The notes beneath the pieces were generated by a model. It searched no databases. It worked only from the letters and a program-made list of their open reading frames with translations, and had not been told where the DNA came from. From positions 1 to 15,350 of the forward strand of contig CAYWHE010000089.1 of the NCBI GenBank assembly GCA_964458125.1: a stretch of 15,350 nt of DNA. Reading direction: 5' to 3'. The position numbers and the translations under genes were made by a program. Every line of letters starts with the position of its first letter. The stretch's first letter is position 1. The stretch is from CAYWHE01 sp964458125. Lineage in GTDB: Bacteria > Bacteroidota > Bacteroidia > AKYH767-A > OLB10. This document shows positions 1 through 7,700 of the stretch, in pieces.

Positions 1-4
1 ATGA

Positions 5-30
5 ATCCCGGTCGCGAAGCGAATCGGGAT
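5..30. repeat. REP-like imperfect hairpin at the left edge
   Basis: ATCCCG (5-10) pairs with CGGGAT (25-30). Inside it, a G.T and a T-A pair and then CGC (13-15) with GCG (19-21) close a GAA triloop, with one bulged A at 22. That gives about 11 pairs. It lies about 108 nt past the stop of the GH31 gene. A second short inverted repeat, CCAGGG (54-59) with CCCTGG (67-72), follows it inward. Neither has a T-tract visible inside the window, so a terminator role is not supported. No gene is recognised in 1-137. The hairpin is seen directly; calling it REP-like is inference, because copy number cannot be known here. Confidence 0.4.
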
Positions 31-137
31 CGGTTCAAAACCTCGCTGCTTGCCCAGGGGTTCATACCCTGGATTGGTAATGACGTCGAAAGCCTGCGAA
101 ATAAACGGGTGTGTTCAGGGGGACGACTAACCGGTCG

Positions 138-2513
138 TCAGATGATCTTGATTTTCCGGAATCCTGCCGGTACGGTCATGACCAGGTTCCTGTCTTTAAA
201 TTTACCGGGAAGTTTAATTGTAATTCCATCAACTTCATATTCCCTGGGCCGGAAAGGCAACCCATGTACCAGCAGTTTGTATTCCTGGTATGCCGGTTCA
301 AAAGCACCGGTAATTTCCTGCAGGATGCGCATCTCATTTTTATTTCCGAAAACGGTGAATTTTTTAACTGCCTGCTTTCCATCCCTGTATTCATAACCTT
401 CTCCTGCGTCTTCATATAAAAAGCTGGAGTTCCGGTTGGAAGAATAATAGGTCATCAATAACAAGGTCTCTACTTTTATCTCGCCCACATACTGCATGAC
501 GGGGTATTCAGGAATAAGCGCTCCGGCTTTTACAAACAGGGGAAAACGGTCAAGCGTCCCTTCCACCCAGACCTCAGAGCCTCCTTTCATCATGCTGCCT
601 GTCCAGTAATTATACCAGTTGCCCCGCGGTAAAAACATCCAGCGACCGGTAGCCATGCGTTCACCGATGGGGCAGATGATGAGCTGATCACCAAATCCGA
701 ATTCCTCTTGCCGGTAAATGGCCTGTTGTTCATTTTGGGAAATAAAGGAGAGCGGCCGGATCATGGGTGTTCCCTTGTTCACGTATTGCCAGAAAGCCGT
801 ATAGATATAAGGCAACAGGCGGTAACGCAATTCAATGGCTTTGCGGATCAGTTCCTCATAAACCTCGCCAAAGGCCCAGGGTTCCTTATCGCCCTGGTCG
901 GATGATGAATGACCCCTGAAAAAAGGATGGAAGATGGCCATCTGGATGTAACGCACGAATAACTCCCCGTCAGGATCCCCGATGAAACCACCGATATCGG
1001 TTCCGCAAAAGGAAATACCCGACACACTCAGGCGCTGGCACTGGACATTGGCGATCCATAAATGTTCCCAGCTGGCCACGTTATCGCCGGTCCACATGGC
1101 TGAAAAACGCTGCACGCCGGAAAAGCCTGAACGGGTCAGAATAAAGGGCCTGTTCGGATACGAATATTGTTTCATGCCCTCGTAGGTGGCTCGTGCCATC
1201 TGCATGCCGTAAACATTATGTCCCCTCCGGTGGCTGACGTCATTTCCATCATAATGATGCCGGACATCATCGGGAAAAGTGCCGATTTCAAAAACGGAAG
1301 GTTCATTCATGTCATTCCAGATGCCCGCAACGCCTTGTTCGGCAAGCTCTTTAAACAGGGTGGCCCACCATTTTCTGACTTCTGGATTCGTGAAATCCGG
1401 AAAGTTGCATTCGCCGGGCCATACCTTTCCGCGCATCAGGTCCCCATCCTGACGCTTGCAGAAATAGCCTTTTTCAAAGGCGGTCCTGAAGACTTCGTAT
1501 TCCGGGTCAATTTTAATTCCCGGGTCAATAATGAGCACACTTTTAAAGCCCTGCTCCTTTAATTCCCGAAGCATTTTTTGGGGATCAGGAAACCGGTTTT
1601 TATCCCAGGTAAAACAACGGAAGCCGTCCATGTAATCGATGTCGATATGGATCACATCACAGGGGATGTTTCGTTTCCGGAATTCATTGGCCACCTCGTG
1701 TACCTTGGCTTCCGGATAATAACTCCATTTACTCTGATGGTATCCCAATGACCAGAGGGGCGGCAATTCAGGAACACCTGTAAGCCGCACGTACTGTTCG
1801 GCCACTGAAATCAGTTCAGGTCCGTAAATAAAGTAATAACTCATTTCGCCTCCTTCTGCCCAGAAACTGGTTACATCGAAATTTTCATGACCGAAATCGA
1901 AATAGGTCTGAAAACTGTTGTCAAAGAAAATTCCATAACCGATTCCATGATGAAGACCATAATAAAACGGTATGTTGCGGTACAAAGGATCCTGTTCCCG
2001 GGCAAAACCGTAAGTGTCCGTACCCCAGTTTAAAAACCGCTTCCCGCGCAGGTTCAGGTCACAGGCCTTGTCGCCCAGTCCGAAAAAGCATTCCTGTACC
2101 TGGATTTTTTTACTGCAATACACATAATGACCGCCGAATCCAGGATTGGGTTCCCAGTGATAGCCGGTTTCATCTTCATTGATAACCTTTCCTTTAAGGT
2201 TCTCAAAAACAATGCGTTTGGTGTCTTTTTTTATTTTACATACCAGGGCTGCCGTATGAATCTCAACATCATTTCCAATTTCAAAACATTGGAGCACCTG
2301 GCAGTTTTCATCGAGAGGCTCCTGGATGGCATAGGAAAAATCCCTGGAAAAGTATTCGGGTGTAAAACGAAAACGGAAAATCCTGTCTGTAACAACCCAA
2401 ACCTCCAGTTTGCTGTTGCTCGATTCAAAATAAAAACGGTTTCCTTTCTGGTAAAACCGGGTTATTGTTCGGGGATATTCTTTACTTGTCGACAGGCCCT
2501 TGGTCACTTCCAT
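138..2513 (-). CDS. Glycoside hydrolase family 31 alpha-glucosidase, cytoplasmic
   Basis: A 791-residue GH31 enzyme that most likely removes alpha-linked glucose from the non-reducing ends of maltooligosaccharides or glycogen fragments by a retaining mechanism. The order is typical: an N-terminal beta-sandwich (about 1-250) containing FFGLGDK, then the (beta/alpha)8 barrel (about 255-610) and C-terminal beta domains. The nucleophile motif GIWNDMNEP places the nucleophile at D401, and WTGDN places the acid/base at D477. The later HPFFRGHSS stretch is also typical of the family. There is no signal peptide, so it should act in the cytoplasm, unlike the lipoprotein or periplasmic GH31 enzymes of Sus-type loci. 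The ATG at 2511-2513 is the only sensible start; no strong SD is seen. It is divergent from a glycogen-synthase-like GT4 and a GH57 enzyme, which supports an alpha-glucan role. Exact specificity (alpha-1,4, alpha-1,6 or a transglucosylase) cannot be decided, and alpha-xylosidase is less likely given the neighbours. Confidence 0.93.
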   Translation of the reverse strand: MEVTKGLSTSKEYPRTITRFYQKGNRFYFESSNSKLEVWVVTDRIFRFRFTPEYFSRDFSYAIQEPLDENCQVLQCFEIGNDVEIHTAALVCKIKKDTKRIVFENLKGKVINEDETGYHWEPNPGFGGHYVYCSKKIQVQECFFGLGDKACDLNLRGKRFLNWGTDTYGFAREQDPLYRNIPFYYGLHHGIGYGIFFDNSFQTYFDFGHENFDVTSFWAEGGEMSYYFIYGPELISVAEQYVRLTGVPELPPLWSLGYHQSKWSYYPEAKVHEVANEFRKRNIPCDVIHIDIDYMDGFRCFTWDKNRFPDPQKMLRELKEQGFKSVLIIDPGIKIDPEYEVFRTAFEKGYFCKRQDGDLMRGKVWPGECNFPDFTNPEVRKWWATLFKELAEQGVAGIWNDMNEPSVFEIGTFPDDVRHHYDGNDVSHRRGHNVYGMQMARATYEGMKQYSYPNRPFILTRSGFSGVQRFSAMWTGDNVASWEHLWIANVQCQRLSVSGISFCGTDIGGFIGDPDGELFVRYIQMAIFHPFFRGHSSSDQGDKEPWAFGEVYEELIRKAIELRYRLLPYIYTAFWQYVNKGTPMIRPLSFISQNEQQAIYRQEEFGFGDQLIICPIGERMATGRWMFLPRGNWYNYWTGSMMKGGSEVWVEGTLDRFPLFVKAGALIPEYPVMQYVGEIKVETLLLMTYYSSNRNSSFLYEDAGEGYEYRDGKQAVKKFTVFGNKNEMRILQEITGAFEPAYQEYKLLVHGLPFRPREYEVDGITIKLPGKFKDRNLVMTVPAGFRKIKII

Positions 2514-2580
2514 ATAATGCTTTACAGTTTTAAAGGCTCTGATACGATATTAACAGCGAATATGTTTAAAAAACAAAAGC

Positions 2581-2588
2581 CAAAATTA
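2581..2588 (-). promoter_or_regulatory. Candidate -7 element for the GH31 gene
   Basis: Read on the minus strand this is TAATTTTG, an exact match to the Bacteroidota -7 consensus TAnnTTTG. It lies 67 nt upstream of the GH31 start codon in the divergent region. A clean TTTG -33 box is not seen at the expected distance; only an ATTTTAA-like stretch is present near 2604-2610. The call is an inference from motif and position. Confidence 0.45.
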
Positions 2589-2682
2589 ATATAGTATGCA
2601 GCATTAAAATACTTTTGAAAAAGAATTTATCTACAACCCCTATTTATTAAGGATTTAACGTAAATGGTAACCGGCATAGCCG

Positions 2683-2690
2683 TACCTTTA
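2683..2690 (+). promoter_or_regulatory. Weak candidate -7 element for the GT4-GH57 operon
   Basis: TACCTTTA matches TAnnTTTG except for the last base. It lies about 50 nt before the GTG start of the GT4 gene. No convincing -33 box is present, so this is only the best available candidate in the divergent region. Confidence 0.28.
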
Positions 2691-2741
2691 CACAAAATTT
2701 AAGTAAGATTTCCAGCTTTTTCGTCAAAAATTCAATATCCG

Positions 2742-4034
2742 GTGACATCCAAAAGAACTAAAATACTCATGCTTGGCTGGGAATTTCCCCCTGTCATTAA
2801 CGGCGGACTGGGTGTTGCCTGTCACGACCTCTGTACAGCCTTGTCCAGGTATGCCGATGTCACGATGATCATCCCGAAATCGAATCCTGATTTTATAATC
2901 GAAAACCTGAACCTGATCGGGTTGAATAACATCGATGCCAATTCCCTGAAAAACGTGCAGCATCCGTACGATTACAAAACCTTTGATGATGTGCATTTTA
3001 TTCCCTCCAACATCAATCCCTACTACACCGAATTTGCTGATGTACGTTCCAGCAAATACATTAAAAATGTAAGAATTAAGGACGATCAGGTTGATGTTTT
3101 CGACATTGAGGATCTCTACGGTGGTGATGTGATTGAAAAGGTGACCCTGTTCAGCAAACTGGCTGCACGCCTGGCGTTAACCCTCGATTTTGATGTCATT
3201 CATGCCCATGACTGGATGACCATGCTGGCCGGGATGGAAATCAAACGCGCCACCGGAAAACCGCTCGTGGTGCATATCCACTCCCTTGAAATCGATCGGG
3301 GTGGCATTCACAGCCGGGGCTGGGTGTACGATACCGAAAAAAGAGGAATGGAATACGCCGACCTGCTTATGCCGGTATCCAATTTTACAGGTGACATTAT
3401 TCATAAGTATTACGGCATCAGTCGCGATAAGATTGCCACCGTACATAATGGAATCAGGCCTGTGGATGCCTTTAAAACCAGGAAACCTTTTCAGGAAAAA
3501 ATGGTCTTGTTTATTGGCCGGCTCACCCGTCAGAAGGGTCCTGAATTTTTTGTCGAAATCGCCTCCCGTGTGCTGGAAAAAAATCCCGATGTGCGTTTTG
3601 TCATGGCCGGCACAGGCGAGGGATTTCGTACCACCATCGACCGCAGTTCATACAAGCATATCGGAACCCGGTTTCACCTGACCGGTTTTCTGAACCTGGA
3701 TAAAGTGCGCAAATTGCTTTCCATGGCCGACGTGTATTGCATGCCATCGGTTTCAGAACCCTTCGGATTGTCAGCCGTGGAGGCTGTTCAGTTTGGTGTC
3801 CCCTGTGTCATTTCCAAACAATCCGGTGTGGCTGAAGTGCTGCGAGGCTCACTCAAATTTGATTTTTGGGATACGCGCAGGGCTGCCGATTACATCCTGA
3901 ACCTGCTCCGGGATCCTGTTCTTTCCGGAAAGGTGGCACAGGATGCCTTTGCCGATCTGGAATGTATTTCCTGGGATTTATCCGCAAAAAAAGTTGTAGA
4001 ACACTACCGCCATTATCATATCTGTCTGAATTAA
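2742..4034 (+). CDS. GT4-family glycosyltransferase, glycogen-synthase-like
   Basis: A 430-residue GT-B fold retaining glycosyltransferase, probably one that builds or extends an alpha-glucan from a nucleotide sugar in the cytoplasm. The N-terminus carries GWEFPPVINGGLG, the glycine-rich acceptor and donor loop shared with glycogen/starch synthases. HAHDWMT follows in mid N-domain, and the C-domain has FIGRLTRQKG and the EPFGLSAVE motif with the paired acidic residues E339 and E347 (E-x7-E). The start is GTG at 2742. An in-frame TAA at 2700-2702 and the lack of any ATG between rule out a longer form, and the next ATG (2769) would cut into the first beta-strand. The GH57 gene follows 20 nt downstream on the same strand. 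A GT4 next to a GH57 enzyme is a recurring Bacteroidota arrangement thought to serve glycogen metabolism; the exact donor and product are inferred. Confidence 0.9.
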   Translation: MTSKRTKILMLGWEFPPVINGGLGVACHDLCTALSRYADVTMIIPKSNPDFIIENLNLIGLNNIDANSLKNVQHPYDYKTFDDVHFIPSNINPYYTEFADVRSSKYIKNVRIKDDQVDVFDIEDLYGGDVIEKVTLFSKLAARLALTLDFDVIHAHDWMTMLAGMEIKRATGKPLVVHIHSLEIDRGGIHSRGWVYDTEKRGMEYADLLMPVSNFTGDIIHKYYGISRDKIATVHNGIRPVDAFKTRKPFQEKMVLFIGRLTRQKGPEFFVEIASRVLEKNPDVRFVMAGTGEGFRTTIDRSSYKHIGTRFHLTGFLNLDKVRKLLSMADVYCMPSVSEPFGLSAVEAVQFGVPCVISKQSGVAEVLRGSLKFDFWDTRRAADYILNLLRDPVLSGKVAQDAFADLECISWDLSAKKVVEHYRHYHICLN

Positions 4035-4054
4035 CCACATTATATTCCATACCC

Positions 4055-5290
4055 ATGCCTTCCGTTTGTTTTTATTTCCAGGTACACCAGCCCTTCAGAC
4101 TTAAACGGTATTCTTTTTTCGATATCGGCCAGGACCACTATTATGAAGACTCGGAAAAGAACCGCATCATCCTCGATAAGGTGTCAGAAAAATGTTACCT
4201 GAAAACCAACCAGCACATGCTGGATCTCATCAGACGCCATGAGGGCCGGTTCAGGATCAGTTACTCCCTGAGCGGTGTGTTTATTGAACAGTGTGAGAAT
4301 TACCGCCCCGATGTGCTGCAGTCCTTCATCGAACTGGCTAAAACCGGTTGTGTGGAGTTCATCTCCGAAACTTATTACCACAGCCTGAGTTTCCTGTTCT
4401 CCAAAAAAGAATTTAAAAGACAGGTACAGGAGCATGATGAAAAAATTAAACAGTATTTTGGTCAGACCCCGGCCGTATTCCGGAATACGGAACTCATTTA
4501 TAACAACGAACTGGCGGTTTGCATGGAAAAAATGGGCTATAAGGGAATTATTTGTGAAGGCGTGGACCGGCTGCTTGGACATCGTTCTCCGAATTTTGTC
4601 TATCAGCCTGTTGGCACAAGGAAAATAAAGGCCCTGTTAAAGAATTACCGGCTCTCTGATGATATCGCTTTCCGTTTTTCCGACCGCAATTGGGCCGACT
4701 TCCCGTTGACTGCCGATAAATTTGCAGGCTGGGTGCATAAGGTGGCTGGAAACGGGGAAGTGATTAACCTCTTTATGGATTATGAAACCTTTGGGGAGCA
4801 CCAATGGGAAAGTACAGGTATTTTTGAATTTCTCGATTTCCTTCCCGGGGAAATTATGAAGCATCCCGATTTTGATTTTAAAACCCCGTCCGAAGTGCTG
4901 GCAACCTACCCGGCAAGAGGGGAATATGATGCCCATGATTTTATTTCCTGGGCCGATATCGAGCGCGACCTCAGCGCATGGAAAAGCAACAGCATGCAGG
5001 AGGAAGCACTGAACAAGATCTTTTCATTGGAGAAGCGGGTGATGGCCATTGGCAATCAGGATCTGACGGATACCTGGAGCAAACTGCAGACCTCTGATCA
5101 TTTCTATTACATGTGCACCAAGTTCTGGAGCGACGGGGATGTCCATAAATATTTCAGTCCTTACGACTCTCCCTATGATGCCTATATTTACTATATGAAT
5201 GTGCTCAGCGATTTTGAAATTTCCCTCAAAGAAGAGGAAAAAAGAAAAAGACCCTCCGTTCGTAAAAAGGCGGAACCGGTGGAAGCCTGA
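4055..5290 (+). CDS. GH57-family alpha-glucan hydrolase or 4-alpha-glucanotransferase
   Basis: A 411-residue GH57 protein, usually annotated as an alpha-amylase in this context. It starts directly with the family's first conserved region, FQVHQP (H11). The NTEL segment holds E146 as the likely nucleophile. MDYETFGEH holds D242 as the likely acid/base. About 400 residues is the usual size for the short cytoplasmic Bacteroidota GH57 subfamily. The C-terminus is a charged tail rich in Glu, Lys and Arg. The ATG at 4055 was chosen because the family begins there. The same frame stays open upstream to 3866, but that stretch lies inside the GT4 gene and encodes no family sequence. The gene follows the GT4 stop by 20 nt and probably shares its transcript. 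No signal peptide is seen, so it should act on intracellular glucan with the GT4 partner. Hydrolase, transferase or branching activity cannot be separated from sequence alone. Confidence 0.92.
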   Translation: MPSVCFYFQVHQPFRLKRYSFFDIGQDHYYEDSEKNRIILDKVSEKCYLKTNQHMLDLIRRHEGRFRISYSLSGVFIEQCENYRPDVLQSFIELAKTGCVEFISETYYHSLSFLFSKKEFKRQVQEHDEKIKQYFGQTPAVFRNTELIYNNELAVCMEKMGYKGIICEGVDRLLGHRSPNFVYQPVGTRKIKALLKNYRLSDDIAFRFSDRNWADFPLTADKFAGWVHKVAGNGEVINLFMDYETFGEHQWESTGIFEFLDFLPGEIMKHPDFDFKTPSEVLATYPARGEYDAHDFISWADIERDLSAWKSNSMQEEALNKIFSLEKRVMAIGNQDLTDTWSKLQTSDHFYYMCTKFWSDGDVHKYFSPYDSPYDAYIYYMNVLSDFEISLKEEEKRKRPSVRKKAEPVEA

Positions 5291-5308
5291 TCCCGGCTGC
5301 TTTTTTTT
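5284..5308 (+). terminator. Weak candidate terminator after the GH57 gene
   Basis: AGCC (5284-5287, overlapping the stop codon) can pair with GGCT (5295-5298) around a 7-nt loop. It is followed by GC and then eight T residues (5301-5308). The stem is only four pairs long, so termination would be leaky at best. Confidence 0.3.
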
Positions 5309-5323
5309 CATCCCCGGTATACT

Positions 5324-5331
5324 TATCTTTG
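5324..5331 (+). promoter_or_regulatory. Candidate -7 element for the methyltransferase-PLP enzyme operon
   Basis: TATCTTTG is an exact match to TAnnTTTG, ending 31 nt before the ATG at 5363. That would give a short leader of roughly 25 nt. The -33 region falls in the T-tract at 5301-5308 and has no TTTG, so the upstream half of the promoter is weak. The position suggests that the methyltransferase and the PLP gene are transcribed apart from the glucan genes. Confidence 0.5.
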
Positions 5332-5362
5332 AAAGGTAAAAGCCGCTGTTGAAAGAAAACCG

Positions 5363-6226
5363 ATGACCGCATCCGATACTTCGTATAATGAATCCGTTAT
5401 TGCTTACTATGACCGGGCCGAAGTCTCTTACCGGGATATCTGGGACCTGGACAGGAGCATGGCTTTGCATTACGGATACTGGGACGGGTCCGTACATAAT
5501 TTTCCCCAATCGCTCCTCAAAACCAACCAGGTTTTAGCCGGCATACTGGCTCCCCTGCCGGGAGAAAAAATTCTCGATGCCGGATGCGGGGTAGGGGGGA
5601 GCAGTGTTTTCCTCGCATCGCAATACGGCTGCCAGACAACGGGAATCTCGCTCAGTGAAAAACAAATCGCTTCCGCAAGGGCCAATGCAGCACGGAAAGG
5701 AGTTGAAAAATTATGCCGCTTCCTGGTTGACGATTTTACGCAGACCGCTTTTCCTGATCAAAGCTTTGATGCCGTCTGGGCCCTGGAAAGCGTCTGCCAC
5801 GCCAGGGATAAAAAGGACTTTCTGGCTGAGGCTTTTCGTTTGCTGAAACCGGGCGGACGGCTGGTCCTGGCCGACGGATTCAGGAAACCCGGACTGGGTA
5901 CAGAAGAAGAAAAGCTGCTTCGGCAATGGTTGCATGGTTGGTCCATTCACGACCTGGAAACGATTGAAAATATGCAATTCCTGGCCGCCGAAGCAGGCTT
6001 TGAAACCATCACCGTCCGGGATTTCAGTGACAACATCCGCCCTACTTCCTTGAGAATGTATCGGTTCGGGCTGATGGCCAGGTATTACGGTAAACTGATG
6101 CGCCTGTTCGGAAAAAAATACGGTAACCCCTATACGATTAATAACACCATTGGAGCCATTGCCCAGTATAAGGCTCTTCAAAAGCAATTGTGGCACTACC
6201 TGGCCATGCATGCCGTTAAAAGATAA
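5363..6226 (+). CDS. Class I SAM-dependent methyltransferase, tocopherol/sterol-methyltransferase-like
   Basis: A 287-residue cytoplasmic methyltransferase that would transfer a methyl group from S-adenosylmethionine to an unidentified small molecule. Motif I is ILDAGCGVGG (D72 onward), followed by TGISLSEKQI as the acidic/hydroxyl strand, VDDFTQTAFPDQSFD as motif II, and FRLLKPGGRLVLADG as motif III. The N-terminal YYDRAEVSYRDIW and HYGYWDG segments resemble the lid region of the gamma-tocopherol, sterol and related natural-product C- or O-methyltransferases, so a lipidic or quinone-like acceptor is possible. The ATG at 5363 begins well before motif I, as is normal for the family. Its TAA lies 15 nt before, and in the same frame as, the next gene's start, so the two are very likely cotranscribed. 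The acceptor is unknown and the partner enzyme does not identify a pathway. Confidence 0.88.
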   Translation: MTASDTSYNESVIAYYDRAEVSYRDIWDLDRSMALHYGYWDGSVHNFPQSLLKTNQVLAGILAPLPGEKILDAGCGVGGSSVFLASQYGCQTTGISLSEKQIASARANAARKGVEKLCRFLVDDFTQTAFPDQSFDAVWALESVCHARDKKDFLAEAFRLLKPGGRLVLADGFRKPGLGTEEEKLLRQWLHGWSIHDLETIENMQFLAAEAGFETITVRDFSDNIRPTSLRMYRFGLMARYYGKLMRLFGKKYGNPYTINNTIGAIAQYKALQKQLWHYLAMHAVKR

Positions 6227-6241
6227 TTTAAACCCCGACTC

Positions 6242-7525
6242 TTGAAAACTCCTCAAAACCGCAGGGAATTTATCCGGAAAGCCGGCGCCCTGGCAGCAGC
6301 ATGTTCGATTCCGGCCTGGAACACAGCTCATGCAACAGTAAATTCTTTTCCATCTGCCGGAAATCTGTCCGCCATGGGTGATGACGATTTCTGGAATTGG
6401 GTGAGGGAGTCGTATACCACCTCTTCAACCCTGATTAATCTCAACAACGGGGGGGTGAGTCCCCAGCCAAAGGTGGTGCAGGATGCACAGGAAAGATACC
6501 TGCGCCTGTGCAACGAAGCCCCGTCATATTACATGTGGCGCATCCTGGACCAGGGCCGGGAATCGCTCCGGATGAAACTGGCAGACCTGGCCGGCTGCAG
6601 TACTGAAGAAATTGCCATCAACCGAAATTCAACCGAAGGGCTGAATACCGTTATTTTCGGTTTGAATCTGAAAGCTGGCGATGAAGTGGTTCTTACCAAG
6701 CAGGATTACCCGAATATGATGAATGCCTGGAGGCAGCGTGAAAAACGGGATGGCCTGGTGCTGAAATTCGTGAACCTCGAATTGCCAATGGATGATGATG
6801 ATAAAATTGTGGAGTTGTTTCGCGAACAGATGACCCCTAAAACCCGGGTTGTCATGGTGACTCATGTGATCAACTGGACCGGGCAGATACTCCCTGCAGC
6901 CAGGATCGCTGCCGTGGCCCATGAAAAGGGCGCCGAAGTCATCGTTGACGGGGCCCACAGTTTCGCCCACCTGGATTTTAAAATTCCTGACCTCCAGGCC
7001 GATTACTTCGGTACAAGCCTGCACAAATGGCTTTCAGCACCTTTCGGAAGCGGACTCTTGTATATCCGGAAGGATAAAATTAAAAACGTATGGGCCCTGC
7101 TTTCCAGCAATAAACCCGACGGAGACGATATCCGGAAATTTGAGTCGTTAGGAACCCGTTCCTTTGCTTCTGAAATGGCTATCGCACAGGCTGTCGATTT
7201 TCACCTGGCGATCGGGTCCGGACGCAAACTGAAACGTCTGCGCTTTTTGAAAAAATACTGGACAGACCAGGTAAAAGCGCTGCCGGGTGTGAAGTTCAAT
7301 ACGTCTCTCCGTGAAGATAAATCCTGTGCTATTGCAAATATTCAGTTGGAAAAACTGACTCCTGCTGAACTGGAAAGCAAGCTGCTGGACAGGTATAAAA
7401 TTCATACCTCCCCGATTGTTTATGAGAATATTTCCGGCGTACGCATAACGCCCAATGTCTATACCTCTCTTTTCGATCTTGACAGGCTTGCAGAAGCCAT
7501 TCACGATTTTTCGGCCCTGAAATAG
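6242..7525 (+). CDS. Tat-signal class V aminotransferase-fold PLP enzyme
   Basis: A 427-residue fold-type I PLP enzyme of the class V group (NifS / isopenicillin-N-epimerase-like). SLHKWL gives the Schiff-base lysine K262. VDGAHS gives D236, which binds the pyridine nitrogen, and H239. NRNSTEG is the phosphate-binding region. The N-terminus NRREFIRKAG (twin Arg R7-R8), followed by a small hydrophobic Ala-rich stretch and an AHA-type cleavage region near residue 30, looks like a twin-arginine signal. The mature enzyme would then be exported folded with its cofactor, consistent with what the Tat system carries. The start is TTG at 6242: it is the only start in frame after the TAA at 6224-6226 that keeps the RR motif, and the next in-frame ATG (residue 45) would remove the signal. 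Possible activities include cysteine desulfurase-, epimerase- or beta-lyase-like chemistry; the substrate is unknown. Confidence 0.88.
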   Translation: MKTPQNRREFIRKAGALAAACSIPAWNTAHATVNSFPSAGNLSAMGDDDFWNWVRESYTTSSTLINLNNGGVSPQPKVVQDAQERYLRLCNEAPSYYMWRILDQGRESLRMKLADLAGCSTEEIAINRNSTEGLNTVIFGLNLKAGDEVVLTKQDYPNMMNAWRQREKRDGLVLKFVNLELPMDDDDKIVELFREQMTPKTRVVMVTHVINWTGQILPAARIAAVAHEKGAEVIVDGAHSFAHLDFKIPDLQADYFGTSLHKWLSAPFGSGLLYIRKDKIKNVWALLSSNKPDGDDIRKFESLGTRSFASEMAIAQAVDFHLAIGSGRKLKRLRFLKKYWTDQVKALPGVKFNTSLREDKSCAIANIQLEKLTPAELESKLLDRYKIHTSPIVYENISGVRITPNVYTSLFDLDRLAEAIHDFSALK

Positions 7526-7546
7526 GGAACAGGATTACTTCTTTTT

Positions 7547-7566
7547 GGTATTTAAATGCCTTTTTT
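7547..7566 (+). terminator. Candidate weak terminator after the PLP enzyme gene
   Basis: GGTAT (7547-7551) pairs with ATGCC (7556-7560), one pair being G.T, around a TTAA loop. Six T residues follow (7561-7566). The stem is short and AT-rich. The location, 22 nt after the stop codon and before a new secreted-protein unit, fits a terminator. Confidence 0.4.
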
Positions 7567-7620
7567 GAATTGGTATACTGAAAATCAATGAGTTGATATT
7601 TTAGTATTGGGTGTATGCAG

Positions 7621-7652
7621 TTGCGTTTGCAATTGACTTTTTTGTATATTTA
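7621..7652 (+). promoter_or_regulatory. Candidate promoter for the secreted-protein gene pair
   Basis: TATATTTA (7645-7652) matches the -7 consensus TAnnTTTG except for the last base. TTG at 7621-7623 lies 21 nt upstream, and an alternative TTTG is at 7626-7629 with a shorter 15-nt spacer. The start codon at 7701 is about 50 nt downstream. This is an inference from motif spacing. Confidence 0.35.
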
Positions 7653-7700
7653 CAAAATCCTGTAGCATTCTACCAATTTCTTACTTATACATTTACCTCA

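Noticed and set aside
10..50. Possible tRNA T-arm (GGTTCAAAACC)
   Set aside because: The flanking bases do not form the required 5-bp stem and no other tRNA arms are present.
1..396. Plus-strand open frame at the left edge
   Set aside because: Most of it is antisense to the GH31 gene and it shows no recognisable protein features.
3866..4054. In-frame N-terminal extension of the GH57 open frame
   Set aside because: It overlaps the GT4 coding region in another frame and encodes no family sequence; GH57 proteins begin at the FQVHQP region just after the ATG at 4055.
7611..7700. Upstream GTG extension of the glycine-rich secreted protein
   Set aside because: It would put about 30 residues ahead of a complete signal peptide and run through the likely promoter; ATG 7701 is the better start.
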